A DNA stretch of 64,000 nt from Crotophaga sulcirostris (Eukaryota > Chordata > Aves > Cuculiformes > Crotophagidae), in contig VYZB01000123.1 in NCBI GenBank assembly GCA_013397455.1, positions 1,454,758 through 1,518,757 of the forward strand, read 5' to 3'. The notes under the pieces were generated by a model. The model saw nothing but the letters and a program-made list of their open reading frames with translations. It did not search any database and was not told the DNA's origin. Position 1 is the first letter of the stretch; the number at the start of each line of letters is the position of its first letter. Positions 50,231 through 63,986 of this stretch are shown piece after piece. A program made the translations under genes and the position numbers.

Positions 50231-50370
50231 GGCGACTACCCTGGAGGTGTTTAAGAGGAGATTGGATGAGGCACTCAGTGCCAGGGTTTAGATGATGGGT
50301 TGGGGTTGGTGTTGGGTTATAGGTTGGACTCGATGATCACACAGGTCCTTTCCAACCTTGTAATACTGTG
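50231..50370 (+). mobile_element. CR1 LINE, short 3' fragment
   Basis: Only the last 140 bp are present. The fragment runs from GGCGACTACCCTGGAGGTGT through CACTCAGTGCCAGGGTTTAG and TTGGACTCGATGATCAC to TCCTTTCCAACCTTGTAATA. It belongs to the same subfamily and orientation as the copies at 2731 and 34968, though its tail is reduced to a single AATACTGTG unit. The severe 5' truncation is usual for CR1. Confidence 0.93.
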
Positions 50371-53300
50371 GCTTTCATCAGAAGGCACCATACAGAGGCA
50401 TCAGGAAAGAGTAGTGCTGAAAGTTACCTGAAGGCTAGACTCAGCTCAAAAGCTCATTTGACTTCTAATCAAAGCACACAAATGGAAAACAAAAGAAATA
50501 AAAACACTCCAACATCCTTTTCCTTACATATAAAGCGATACATCATCTTGCCTTTCATAGTTGTAGTTCAAAGTCTGTGTCCCAAATAGGCATAAAAAAA
50601 TCATACAATTTAAATAACGTATAAGCCCCATTTATGACTCTATAAGTGATATTCTTTAGTCCTGTAATCTGCAAGTACAGAAATTGTTTGTGTTTAACTT
50701 TTATTAAATATAATAACAGCATAGAGCTTGATGATTATCACTTAAGGAGGCGTCACAAGCTTCGGTAATAGTGTGTTGTCAAGGCTAATTGCTTGTTTCA
50801 TTAACTCCTTTTCAAAGTTGGGCAATCCTTATTCAATAGAATAGAATAGTAATACAGACTTTTTTTTTCAGAATAGTCTATTGACAGTTTAACAAACTGA
50901 GAGAGATTATGTTTTTCCCAGGGGAGAAAGAAAAAAAAACCAAAACAACAAACCAAAAAGTAAAAGGTAGAATAAAAATTTAGAATGGAGAAATGAATAA
51001 CAAACCACAATTAGTTGTGCAGTAGGGAAGTATTACAGGGATTTCACTTTGCCATTAGAAGGATTAGTTCCTGAAAACTACCCTGGAAAATAAGATCCTT
51101 TAAGAAAGGAAGCGTGTGTTATTGAGTTTTATGGACTAAGAAATCATGAGAGACTTCTCTCTCTGATATTCAATTTAAAAGGACTTTTGAGCCTTGTTTT
51201 GCTTTATCTTAGTGGTGACTCAGACATATTAGTTATCATCGGAAGCACTTCCACCAAGTCCAGAACTATTTCTAGAAATGTTTCTTGTTTGAGAATCTCT
51301 CTCCCTTTCACACTTCCCTGTCATTCAGGATTCCTATGCATATGCTAAATATAAAAAGGTTCTACTTCAGACTTTTTGTTACATACTTTAAAAAAATACA
51401 ACTTAAGATCTCATCTGGTAATCGAATATCCTATTAACATGACAAAAGCAAACTTTGTGAATTATAAAATTATGCTTCACTGATTATTTAGAAATACAGT
51501 ATGCCCATAAGTGCATTTAAATTACAGTAAGCAGAACAGCACTTTATGAAGAATTGGGTGGTGCTGGAGTTTGTGTGATTTTTCTTTTTAATGGACTGAA
51601 CCACCCACTGAAAGATTTTTAGTTTCTTGGATGATTCATGAATTCTTCCCTCATTTTCCAATTTCTATGGGACCATCTGGGCCATCGTTGTAGAAAGGCA
51701 TTTAGCTGTAAATATATTTTACAGTCTTTCTCAATTTAAAAGTAGTTGCCCAGCTGCTTCACAGAAACTGTCAGCAATTGGTAAACTCCTTAGAACTGCC
51801 AGCCTTCATTAGTAATCCAATCAGGATGTAGTTTAAAATACTGCAAATCAGATTATGCTTCTTTGGACAGGAATCGGAATGACATGATGTGATGGGTTAT
51901 CTTATTTTACATCTGTGATTGTCTTTAATCCAGGAAATGCATGCAGTTTCTTTTGAAAGGAGGGCACTTAGGCTGAGATTGGTTGTCCTTGTGCATGTAT
52001 GTGGTCATATGTGTGTGTGTACCCCAAAAAGAGTACTCTTCAAGTTTTATGTCTCTAATTGAACTAATTTCTATGTTGGGCATGGTAACACAAGTTATAT
52101 GCAGTATTGGCTTTTGAATTCCTGTTTCATCTGGTTTAGATTAATTAGAACCGTAAATTTGTTGTTTCTAATTTGAGTGGATTTTAGGGCAGTCCCTTTC
52201 TCTCTCCCTCTTATCTTCTGTACTATCAAAACCATATTTCTTTAACAGCTGGCAGTGCTTGCTAGTAATATGATAAAAAATATGGAGGTAAGGCAATAAT
52301 ATCAGCACTTGGCTGCATCAAACAATTAAATTAGTACATTATTTCTGTAGTTGCAAGGCTCTGATACAATATGCAGGTGGGAATATTTATAAAAAGAACA
52401 GTCTAATTAAAATTAATTTCTACATATGGAGAATCTTATGTGTAGGAGATCAAGCTGTACAAGGACTTGGACAGATACATAATTCCATATTTATTTATAA
52501 GGCATCTATATTGCTCAGATAAATGTAAGCATAGCAAACCTGGCATTTTACACCCGCTTGTACACTCTTTAGACTATTGTTTTCAGTAGCATTGGATTTT
52601 CTGCTGGGATAACTCACATAAATCATTAGCAAAGTTTAAACTCTTTCGCCAACTGGTGTTTCCTACACTGAAAAGTAACTCTGAACTTTTTGCTTTACAC
52701 TGGTGTTCTGAGCTACTCGTTGCTAAAATAAAAGAAAACAGGGCAATCAATGCCTGCTACTCAGCTGTGGAAATGTCACCAGTGTTAGAGGATGAAAAAA
52801 TCTGTTTGATTTTATCAGTTGAATGCAATCAGAGTTGTATTATAGAGCTTTTATCAATTATACTTTGTATGTCTCTAATTAAGCGAGCCTTCAGGAACAG
52901 CTTTGAAAATTTGAAGCAGACATGAAAACTTTATGTAAAAAATTCTTTGAGACATTAATACACTACTTCCAGTTGAACTGAAGATATGCTAGGTGTGAGA
53001 TATAAAGGGAAATGTTAACCAAAAAATGTGATGTCAGAGAAGTTGGTGTAGTCCTTATTGTCAAGAGAAACTTATAAATAGCTGATAGTGTGAACGTGGA
53101 TTCTGGCAAATGCGTCTATAGAGTAGATAAAAGAAGATAAATTTCTAGACAATCATGTCTTTGGGACCTACTCAGGTAACAGAACAGAGGAGAACATTTA
53201 AGTGAGTGCCAGAGAAGAGAGACAGAAGTTATGTTAAGGGTTTGATGTCATGAAAATTGCATTTCGCTAGTTTTGTTGAATCTATAGTTGAAAAGTAATA

Positions 53301-55780
53301 AAAAATACTAAACCTAGATGTCTTAGAGGTATGAAAAGATTGACATTTAGTGAGTAATTTCTACTCTTTGAACATAATATGATAATAAATCTAGTTTCTG
53401 ACAGAAAAGATAGTCATCTTGCAGTTCATTGAGTAATGCCTTCATGTGCTCCAAGTAATATTTTTGCTTAGCTTTAGGGAGGAAACCATGGAGTGCTAGA
53501 ATTGACAAGTATCCATTATCAGATGTTTAGAAAGAGTAACTTTCCTTAATCAAATCCACCATTTATTTAGTCATTTGCACTCAGCTAGGAGAAAGGTTCA
53601 AGACAACTTTTCTCATAGGCAGCTGCACGGAATTATTTGAGTACGTTTTGTTACTTTATTGAATTCGGAGAGCTCTGCTGATTCTGAATTTTCTGTATCT
53701 TTTCATTTTTTTTCTACTATCAGTGTGATCTGTGAAGACTGGCTTTTCAACTACATCCCTCAGTTTAGTTCATTCCAGGAGTAGTTTGAAAACTCAGATA
53801 TCCTAGTGGATAATTACACATTTCATGGCATTTTTTTATGAGCCTTAGCTTCATAGCTTGTGGATGTCTGTATTTCATAAGCTTTATAGTCCATGAAATA
53901 AAGGAGTTGTGTTGCAGTATGTTCAATAGCTTTATGTATAACCTGAATGCTGATTTTTAGGACCAGAGATTTTAGACAAATGGCATCATTTTCCTTTTGC
54001 AGTTGGAATTCAAGAATGACTCTAGTAAAGTGAATGGAGCTAGGCTAGCCTTTGAAAATCCCCTTGTTTCCTAAATACAATATAATATNCTGTGGAATTT
54101 CCTCTAATCTCCATGGAATTAGGAAGGAACTCTGTATATCTTCATACATTTTTGTTATCTTTAAGGCTGCTCAACACAGGCTATTCAAGCAAAATAAACA
54201 GTAATGTACACTTTTTCCACAACTGAAAAACTAATATGTGAAGTAGTGATTGTATCAACGCACACTCAGCTATCAGAAAAGTAAGCAAAAGAGAAATGAA
54301 AAATAATACATGAAGGGAGGAATTTAAAAAAATGAGGGAAATGCAATCCAGCTGTCATCTCCAGAAAATGATCTGAAGGAGCAGCTGCTGTCAGTTCTCA
54401 AGTGTGAGGAAATGACTTCCATGTTAGTGTGAAGACTGTTATCGTTCTGTCCCTGTCATGTTTAAAGATTAGGTTTACTTTTGTTTAACCATTCAGTAAA
54501 GAGCAGTTATGAAATTTCCTTCCTGCTGGATTTGGTGATTGATCCTTTATTCAGATCTTCATAAAATATCCACCAATATCTACCAGTGAGTTAGCTTTTT
54601 TGACTGGTAATACTGATGATTTTATTAACCTAAGTGCAAAAGAGAATGGAATATTTATATTCAGAAAGCCATAGTTTAAAACTAATATTTTATATGTTAT
54701 TAAATTATATTGCTATGGATAAAGCAATGGATGCATTGGTTACATTGGATATATTCTGGTTTAGACTTCCTTTGTGATTTTACTCTCGTAAATGATTGCT
54801 GGTACACTAGGGTAAATCACAGAGGTTTCGTAATTTCTTCCCTTTTTCTCTTTTGGTCTATTCCTTGTTTCTCTTCTGTCTTTGTTCCACCTACACTAAC
54901 AGTAGGAAAATAGGATTAAAAGATCAGTGATGCGATACTTATCCTTCCACACCATTTTCTCTTCCAGTTGCAAATGTTTAACTCATGGGTTAGGCATTAT
55001 TTAGCCTTAAGAGTTTATACTATTTAAGAGCAAAATACACACATACATGCACAGCACACATGCACGTATTTATGTATATTTATAGATTTCTATACAATTT
55101 GAATAGCAGTCAATTTTCAACAAACTTCTGTAGTTTTACAAAACTCCAAGGACATTTACTTGGCAAAATGAAAGAAAGGGAAAGCTGATAAAATATGAAA
55201 AGTATAATTTTTTTAAAGATTGTTAAGAAAATTAAATCCATGTTTCTATTGGAATCCAGAAGTTATTCTTAGAGAGATATCTCACCTGTTAGAGAAACAT
55301 CTGTTCCAGTATTACTTTTAAAAGATTAACAGTAACTAATTAGATAGCTCTGATTTTATCCATTTTATGGGGTTCAGCTCTATCATGTGAGAACATGAAT
55401 CATTCTGGTATTTGATAAACACAATACTGAAATGTTTTTTCTAAATATTGTTTAGAAGCTTATTTACTTCTTGATATTTTCAGTGGACTTTACAAGAAAA
55501 TGTGCAGTGTTCCGGCACCTCTTTCCCTTGTCCCAGCTGTGACCAAGAATGACAGAACATGAAAAAGAAAATAATCTGACAATAAGTTATGCAAAACTTG
55601 GTTGAAATTTTAATATTTTAGTTGGTAACGATTCAAATCAGCTATTGTTTTATGTGATTCCTCAGTGTTTTACTGGACGAACAGGGTGGAAGTACTACGA
55701 CGAGATTTGAGGTAGGCTGCTTTCAATGACTAAAATGATGAACTGGCACATCCTGGAGGAGGATATGAGCTCTGTAACTT
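50371..55780. other. AT-rich non-coding DNA
   Basis: I see no gene, RNA gene or recognised repeat. A short TG repeat lies at about 52012-52020, and a CA/TA-rich stretch lies at about 55035-55090. One ambiguous base (N) is at 54089. Open frames are 89 codons or fewer with no recognisable domain. Confidence 0.7.
54089..54089. other. Single ambiguous base (N)
   Basis: One N lies within ATAATATNCTG. It is an isolated uncalled base in the assembly, with no gap implied. Confidence 0.99.
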
Positions 55781-56304
55781 AGAATCATAGAATGGTTTAA
55801 GTTGGAAGGGAAATTAAAGGTCACCTAGTCCACCCCTGCAGTGAGTAGGGGCATCTTCAACTCTATCAGATTGCTCAGAGCCCCGTCCAACCTGACCTTG
55901 AATGTTTCCAGGAATGGGGCACCCACCACCTCTCTGTGCAACTTGTGCCAGTGTTTCACCACCCACGTTGTAAAAAATTTCTTCCTTTTATCTAGTCTAA
56001 ATTTACCCACTTTTAGTTTAAAACCATTTCTCCTTGTCCTATCACAACAGACTGTGCTAAAAAGTTTGTCCCCATCTTTCTCTTAAGCCCCCTTTAGGTA
56101 TTGAAAGTCTGCAGTAGGGTCATCCCAGAGCCTTCTCCTCTCCAGGCTGAACATCCGGAACTATCTCAGCCTTTCCTCACTGGAGAGGTGTTCCATCCCT
56201 CTGATCATTTTTGTGGCCCTCTTCTGGACCTGCTCCAACAGGTCCATGCCTTTCTTGTGCTGAGGGCTCCAGAGCAAGACACAGTAATCCAGGTAGTGTC
56301 TCAA
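55781..56304 (-). mobile_element. CR1 LINE, minus strand, about 520 bp
   Basis: The element starts with the tail AGAATCATAGAATGGTTTAA. It then shows TCCAACCTGACCTTGAATGT, CACCACCTCTCTGTGCAACT, AAACCATTTCTCCTTGTCCT and CTCTCCAGGCTGAACATCCG, and it ends near ATCCAGGTAGTGTCTCA. It covers the 3' UTR and the C-terminal part of ORF2, read on the minus strand. Its 3' UTR matches the inner nested copy at 40873-41347 in order and wording. The open frames inside it are fragments of ORF2 or shadows of them. Confidence 0.95.
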
Positions 56305-59300
56305 ACTTGACCATTAGTTCAGTTGAAGATCTGAAATACTTTGTTTCACTATCACTACTCCTTTGGTTATGATTCATTTTACAAGGGGTTCTAATCCCAG
56401 GTTACTTCTAGTGATAAAAAATGTATCAAAGAAAGTGAAAAGGACATATGTTGTATCACTTGCAGCTGCAAAGTTCTCAAGAGCCATATGGGAGAAATAA
56501 AAGCACAGTTATTCAGTGACTGAAAGCGTGTCAGAACCGGTGACTTTGACACATGGGGAAAATAAAGTAGCTTTAGAATGTTGGATATGGGCTCTATAAT
56601 ACTTCTTTTTACTGAAATAATAAATTACAAAACAGCATCATAATTTTCTTTTTCTAGCCTAATCCTTAATTCACTTTGGCTTTACTTTTGATTGATTTAC
56701 GTTATATTTATAAACAGTATTTTTAAGCATATTTTGCAAAATTACTCCTTTTTTTCTGATCTCTATTTTTAAAACAATACATTAAAGTTAATATTAAAAA
56801 AAAAATCTAGAGGAGAACCATAAACTAAAAGTAAATCAAGCATCTAAAGTTAATTTATTATTCAAGGTTTGGTTTGAACCTGTGACACTTTGAAATAAAT
56901 CTGAGTCTAAACCATACACAACAGGACATGCATTGATTTTTGTGTTTTCCATTTTACATAGTGGACATTGATTTGCATTCCTAATAAGGCCATTAATAAC
57001 AGAGTGAAGGAAGGGTAATAGTCATCCGGTATATGTGTAATAAGTAGAAATATCAGTCATTAACTACTATACCTGTAGTCACTTAGTAAAAAAATTATCT
57101 ATAGATGCCCTCTTACTATATACAAGCTGAGAGAATCTACCACAAAAGAGATTTTTGTGAAGTTTTTACCGGTCTTAATAAAAATCAATGTTTACTTCAG
57201 ATATTACGTATTTGTGCCCAGAGAAAGATGAGAATCAAGAAACTTTAATTTAAAGGAGACATTTTTATTTAAAAGGTTCTTCATTTGAGGAAAGATGAGA
57301 TGGTTTAAACATGGTGGATATTCAACAGTGAAGTGCATTGCAAGTTATTGGCTAGAGTAGATGAAGGAGACAGCAAATGTGAACTGCAAAAGGAGAAAAT
57401 AAGAGGTCAGAACCTCTGTTTACTCAATGTACTTTAATATAAATACTAATAGTGGTACTACTAGCTGGAAGGCAGGAAGAATCCACCTGAATTACATTTG
57501 AGCTTTGGGATTCTAGGAAGTTCCAGGGAAAATGGATTCTTAGATAGAGACATATGGTATGAAAAGGTGTGTTGTTGCATGTTGCCAGTCCCTCTGTTGT
57601 CTACCCTTTCGTGTTTTTTCAAGACACAAAGATAAACTTAAGAAACATGAACATGTAACTTAAGCTGAAGCATGTCTGTTTTTTTTTTCTCCCTGTCTTC
57701 TCGTGAGCACAATGATCATTCCTTGCTTTCAACCCTAGCACCCCTCACAGGTTTTCTGCCAAAGGTCACTTTCTTTCCCTACGTTTGTTCCGAATTTCTC
57801 TTTTGCTGGAACATGTCCTTTCTCTAATCTTTCTGAATTCTTCTCTCCTAAGATTGTTTTGATTTCTGATGAATAATTCCTCTCCATGTGTCTCATGTCG
57901 ATTAAGCACAGTGAGTAAACTCATTTTTGTACAGGATTACTGCTGTACTTCGAGTAATGTTTGTCTCTATATTAGCAGAGTTAGAATGAATTATTAGTTT
58001 GAATAACTGATGAAATTTACTGAGATGTGATCAGCAAATGCTCAAAAATACAATCGTCTTTTGCATTTTTTTGGTGCCTTCTCATCATTGAGGAAATTGG
58101 TGAAGGATCACATATGTAGGGTTTATAAGTGGATGTGAACTTTGTTGCTTACACCCTAGGAAAGTTTCAATCAAATTAGTTTCCTTTTTGCTTCCACATT
58201 TTAGAAAATTACATGTTATACTGGCATACATGTTTGGGAAAATAACTCATTCTTGAAATAAGTGTCCAGGCATAAATCAGTTTGACATATTCTGTCTCCA
58301 TGGTTAGGAATGGCATTGAAAAGAAGGTAACATAATTTGAAAGTTAAAGAATAATATGGGCCACAGAAACTGAGACAGTAATGAGTAAAAATTGCTATTC
58401 ATTGTGAAAACTTGAATATAAAAGAAGCTATATCTGCAAAAAGAATCAGAAAAAAAAGATAAAATCCATCATCAGTTCATATTTGCTCTTTGAAGTCTGA
58501 TTGTGTCCACGGAAATTGAATAAAAGAAACTGGGAGCGCTCAGGTTTTTCAGTTGTTGACAATTCCAGGTTTTGCCTGTTAATACGCTATGTCAAGTGTG
58601 TATTTGAATATATGTAATTGGAGATCAGGAAGATTCTTTTTAATCTTTCCTAACTTCATTGCCAAGCACAGAGCTTCAGCATTGGAATGACATGCATGTT
58701 GCTGCTGAAATCAGCAGGGTAGAAAGAATCAAACCAAGGAGACTCTGCTCTTCATATCCCCCATATCCCATATCTTCTGTACTAAAAGAGAGTCTTGAAG
58801 AAGCAGATTTATCTGAGAATTGACAGTGCTGTATAAAAACTGGAAAAACTTTAGTTTGTGATACTTGTGATAATGTGATAATGACTGAAACCTTAGGGTT
58901 TGTTCCTTAAAAAATAACAACGATGCAATTACCAGATGTAAAAATAAAAAATGAAAGCATTTTTATTTTTCCTGAAAAATATTGGCTGGATGAAGTTTAT
59001 GCAGGGCAGCAAAATTTTTGCCACTTGGGGCCAACAGCTTACTTCAGAAGTTGCATCTGTGTTTGTCCGGAGTTCCAACTCTCACAGGTTCCTGCAAGAT
59101 TGTAGTAGGAGCTGTGCAAGGAGAAAAGGCAGTGATAAGTATTAGGTGAATCTGTAACTGCTACCTACCTATCCAGTGTGTCACAGGGTGCAGTAACCAT
59201 CCACCCCAACCGCCTTTAATGTGTGCTTGGTGCAGCTCATGGACACAGTGGAGAGTACATTTGCCTCTAGCCACCCCTTCTCCTCCCAGATGTTCACAGA

Positions 59301-62300
59301 GGTTCAGGATTCGTGTTTTCGTGCCGTTTAATGGCTAGGTGCCATGTGATATTGTGCTGGCTGCTGTTACCAAGGAAACTTGTGGTACGGATTTTAGAAA
59401 CTGTCTGGGAAAGAATTAATGAGCAATTAACTTGGTTTCAGATCTAGCTGGGCAAAAGTATTTGTGTGAAAAATTATGGTTCATCCACACCAAAAACCTT
59501 CAGTGAAATGTTGATTAGGGTTCTTTCATGTGGTTACCTAATTGATTATTTTGAAATCTGTTTCAAAAGATTAGAATATTTTATTTCATATTTTCCTAAC
59601 GTACTGAACCTTACGAATGTTCAAATCAAAAATAATTTCATTTCAGGAAGACTGTAAAAGCAAGAATAAGGCCAAAAAGGACCTTAAATTATGTTCTAGT
59701 GGATTTGCCTCAGGACAGGAGCAGTTATAGCTGAACAGTTCTTGGGTGATGTTTGTCCAATCAACTTTTGAAAATCTGGGTTCTTCCACTTTCTTAACCA
59801 ACTTAATTTCTTCTTTATTCTCTCAGTGGTGAGTTTCTTACAACATCTAGCTTAAACCTCCATAGCTGCATTTTTTGCACATCACTTTCACCTTATTCCC
59901 CAATGATACAGAAGACAATTTATTGCTGGCTTTGCCAGAGTAACCTTTTATCTGTGTGACTATTACTCCTTTGTCTTCATTTTGCCTTTCAAGACTGAAC
60001 AAACTGATTCTTTCCTAACTTCCTTTGATTTCAATTCAAACTATTCTCACAGACACAAATTACTATAAACAAAAACCTGCCAGGAGACAAAAACAGTCCT
60101 CCACTTTGTTTTATTTTTGAAGCAAACTTTGCTGAGAGCTGAGACGATGTTTGAGATTCCTTCTCATGAAAAGGAAAGCCAAGCATCCAGTCTAACAATG
60201 TGCATTAAAAAAAAAAAGAAAAATTGAGAAAATCCTGTAACTCAGTGGTTTAATCAAGAGATTTTTTTAAACAGCAAGCATGCAGAAAAATATTCTACAA
60301 CATAATTACAGGTAGTCATGATTTCTCTGGTTCTTGTATGTACATTCAATGTGCTAGTTTGATTTGCTCTTCATTTTTAAACCCTATTGCTTTAATTTTT
60401 ATTGCCTGTGATTGGAATCTTACTTTTTAAATATATGTTTGTACATCAGAGAGTACAGTGGACATTTCCCTTCATCATTACAGCTCAATTATAAGCAGGA
60501 TGTTTGTTCTTGAACAAATCAGGCTGAAGAAAATATTGTTAGGAATTAAATCATGTAATCAAGCATATTTGCACTTGAGGTACATGGCTACATTTTTGCA
60601 GAATAAAAGGTGGCCTACTTTTCCAAATCTTGCTATTAAAAGTAATTTTCAGGAGTTTCTATTAAAAATACTTTTTGAACTTCTTTGCAGGAGGGAGTTC
60701 ATTTGAAATTAAGGAAACCCCAAGAGAAATCATTTATTTCTTTCCAAAAACACATGAAAAAATGTCAGGCTTGCAAGCCAGAACTTTATTTTGCTATTTA
60801 GTTTTGAAAGTATACACCTTGCTGCATGCATGGGTACAAGACTCTTTTCATGGAATTTATAGTTGGGGATGCCAAAAGCCCTGCATTTAATCAGGAACAA
60901 AGCTCAGTAAGTAGATGACAGATATAGGTCAATAGACATTGTTCAAGTGTCTCTAATTTTTCCCAAGACTTAAGGTCACCAGCCTTCTATATATTAACAA
61001 CTACTGAGAACTAACCTTTTTCCACCATAGAACCGCACATGCAGGAGCACATGCTCTCCAATTGCTCAATTTGATGAGGGAAAGCTATTGCCAGGGTGAC
61101 CTAATCAAAAGGAGAAACTTTTCATTTGTGCCAACTTGGGTCCTCACAAAATAGCCATTCTAAGCGTAGAAAGTCAAATGGCATTTCCTGTCTCGCTCAT
61201 GCCCACTATCAGTACCATATGGTACCCCTTTCACCCAAAAGCTCATCTAGGATGCATGAGTACATACAACCTCCACCCTGGTTCCTCAAACGGAGGGAAC
61301 AGCCTAGAGCTGCAGTATAGTAGGAACATTGTTCTTTCCTTGAATTGTCTTTGCTCTATGTTGTAGATTATGGCTTACTAGGAGAAAATTTTAAGACGGG
61401 CACTTGGAAGTCTTGGAGACTATTTGGAATATTCCAGTATTTGCTTGAGTTATACTCAAGCACTATTTAATGATCTAAAAGAAAATACATTTTTAATTAC
61501 AATATTAAAAAGAAATGTCGATAATTTACTGAAAAATTAGAACAAAAGAAATTTTGGAAAATAAGCTCAAGAAACCTTTCCATCTGTTTTGCAATGCTTA
61601 TGTGACTGGAGTTTATTACTCATGTTCTCGAATGTCTGCGCTGCCCAGGGATTTTTGGTTCACTTGCTGCTTCTTGAAGTGGCACTCATCACCTGCTTGA
61701 AGCAGCTATTTTAAAGCAAACAAAACCCATAACCTTTTAAAACAATAAGAATTTATTCTCAGGGTAGGGGAAGCAGGCAAAAAATACAGTTTCTTCAGTC
61801 AGTCATATGGGACCCTCACCCCTTTTCAACTGATAAGTCTGAGAGCTTTTTTTGTTTCTGGGGATTTCATTATAACTAAATTCCTTTTCCATATGCAAAA
61901 TAAAAAAAGGGTTGAAGTGAAAGTGAGAAATATAATTTTCCATGCTAATATCACTGTGTTTTTTTGTTTGTTAAGCATCATTTTAATTTTGACTGATCAA
62001 TGAGACTGTGAGACTATGCTGAATGAAATTAGCTGGCTGTATTCCAGTAATGACATCTTTTTATTTTATATTTGTATACACTGAGGCAGAATGCAAGTTT
62101 ATAGTGGGTAAATATTTCTTGCAGTTGTTTAATGACCTAATCAATAAATTAGAGTGAATATATCTTTTCAGCCCTGTATTATAGTCAGCTTCTATGTACT
62201 GTTCTATACTGTAAACGTACTCCATAGGTCGTTTTTTCTAATGAATTTAGATTTAGATACTATCCTCATTGTCACTTAAATGAGATTTTATCCATCTTGT

Positions 62301-63864
62301 GAGCTGCAGTTATATCTTATTCTTGAGTATTTTTTCACACAGTTCCTTTCCCTGTGAAGAAAGAATGAGTAACAGTATCAATAGTGCTTATGGTTTTGTG
62401 CACAGCCACCTTTTCCCATTTTTGAGTTACCAGAATGAAGTAAATATCTCTGTGTCTTAGAGTGAAACACTCCAGGTGTTAGAGTGAAATGAAAGGAGCA
62501 AGAGTTATGAAAAATCCCCAAAAACAAAAGGGCACATGGCTTTTTAGATCCCAAAGGGTGCATATGGTAATCTCCAAACAGAATCACAGTGAGTATCGTG
62601 GCTAAATTGCATTCAGGAATAGTGAATCCTTCTTTACTTCTCAATAAATTTAAGGCAAACTAATCTGGGTAGAGCCTGTAGTGAAAAAAATCATAGAATT
62701 CTTCGTGTTCCTCATTTGTTTTCATTGTTAGCAAAAAAAATCCTGTCCTTTTAAGTACAAGATGATGTATAGGTATAGGTATAAAACTGTGCATACACTG
62801 TTACAGACACACTTTAGCAGCATAGCGCAATATGAATGTTTATCATTGTTCTCCTTGTAAATTCTTAAATCATTATGAAAATATTACCCTGTAATGTTTT
62901 ATTCATAGTTACTGTAATCATTTATTTACATATTCATTTTGTCTGTATCTTACATAGAAAAACAAGTTCTGAGTAAAGAAGGGATGAAAGGAGGTAGTCC
63001 TTGAATGGCTCCTAAGTAGGGAACTCTTAAAAAAAAAATTAGTAAGACATTTCTTCTTCTTTGTAAGTAGCAAAAAAAGCAAATTCAAAACTCAGTTCCT
63101 TATGTCTGCACCTGCAATGTAAACTATGAAGGACCCTAATGACTTTTATAAACATTGGTTAACAGGTGAAAGCATTTAAAAGTCTTGAAAAACAAACAGA
63201 AATCTGACAACCTGTTTCCCTGTCTCCTGGTACCCGAGTGAAAATATTATTTTCTTAATGCAAAAAACCAGTTTGAGTATTCACTCTCCATACCAAAAGT
63301 AAAGAGATTTAAAATTTCATCATGACTATCCAGAATGACTACTGGCAGGAAGACACAAAAACATTGAAGGGATAAAACTCACATAAAAACAGGCACCAGA
63401 AAGCAACAGGAAAATTATTAATATAATAGTGTCAAAGAGATTTGAGTCTCATTTCTGTAAGTGAATTTTTATCCTTGAGCAGATTTTTCACAATAAACAA
63501 AAAAAGAAGCAGATGATTTTTGTGGCTACAATAATGTTAAATTTGATGCAGGGGCAGAAGGAAAGCAAAGGAATCAAGTGCCAAAGTGACCTCTGAAATA
63601 GTAAGTCTTAATGCTCAAGTTACAATGCATGGCACTAAAAATAATGGCAGCAAAACCTCATTTTAATTTTTTCTTAGCACTTCCACTAAATGTTAGTCAA
63701 ACACTCGCCTGTCCAAGTGATTTGCCAGGGCTTTAGCAGAGACTGCTCTTATTTTTCCTCTCTTTGTGTTTATCATACCAAGGTATCAGCTGTCAATGCC
63801 AGCGGAAGTGTGAGGCTCTTGGTGGAAAACACTTGCTCCAGAAGACGGAGGTAGGGAAAGAACA
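56305..63864. other. AT-rich non-coding DNA with weak exon candidates
   Basis: No gene is recognised. An X-box-like sequence GTTACCAAGGAAAC lies at 59366-59379. A splice-flanked open stretch lies at 60691-60890 and another at 63783-63850, both discussed under findings. A pyrimidine-rich stretch covers about 57670-57860. The rest shows no repeats or domains that I recognise. Confidence 0.65.
59366..59379 (+). promoter_or_regulatory. X-box-like RFX motif
   Basis: GTTACCAAGGAAAC fits the RFX-factor X-box pattern (GTNRCC, short spacer, RGYAAC) with one mismatch in the second half-site. X-boxes mark ciliary-gene promoters, but no transcription start or CpG-rich promoter is visible here, so the site may be fortuitous. 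Confidence 0.2.
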
Positions 63865-63986
63865 ACATCATATGAGTTTAGTAAGAGCTTAACTGAACCC
63901 TTCTCAGGGAAAGGGAATTCTGGTGACATCATATGAGTTTAATAAGAGCTTAACTGAACCCTTCTCAGGGAAAGGGAATTCTGGTG
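63865..63986. repeat. 61-bp tandem duplication, near-identical
   Basis: A 61-bp unit beginning ACATCATATGAGTTTA and ending GGAATTCTGGTG occurs twice back to back (63865-63925 and 63926-63986). The copies differ at one base (G in the first, A in the second, in TTARTAAGAG). Such similarity implies a recent duplication, or an assembly artefact near the end of the window. Confidence 0.97.

Noticed and set aside
55825..56377. Four open frames of 61-81 codons
   Set aside because: They are fragments or shadows of the minus-strand CR1 ORF2 and 3' UTR.
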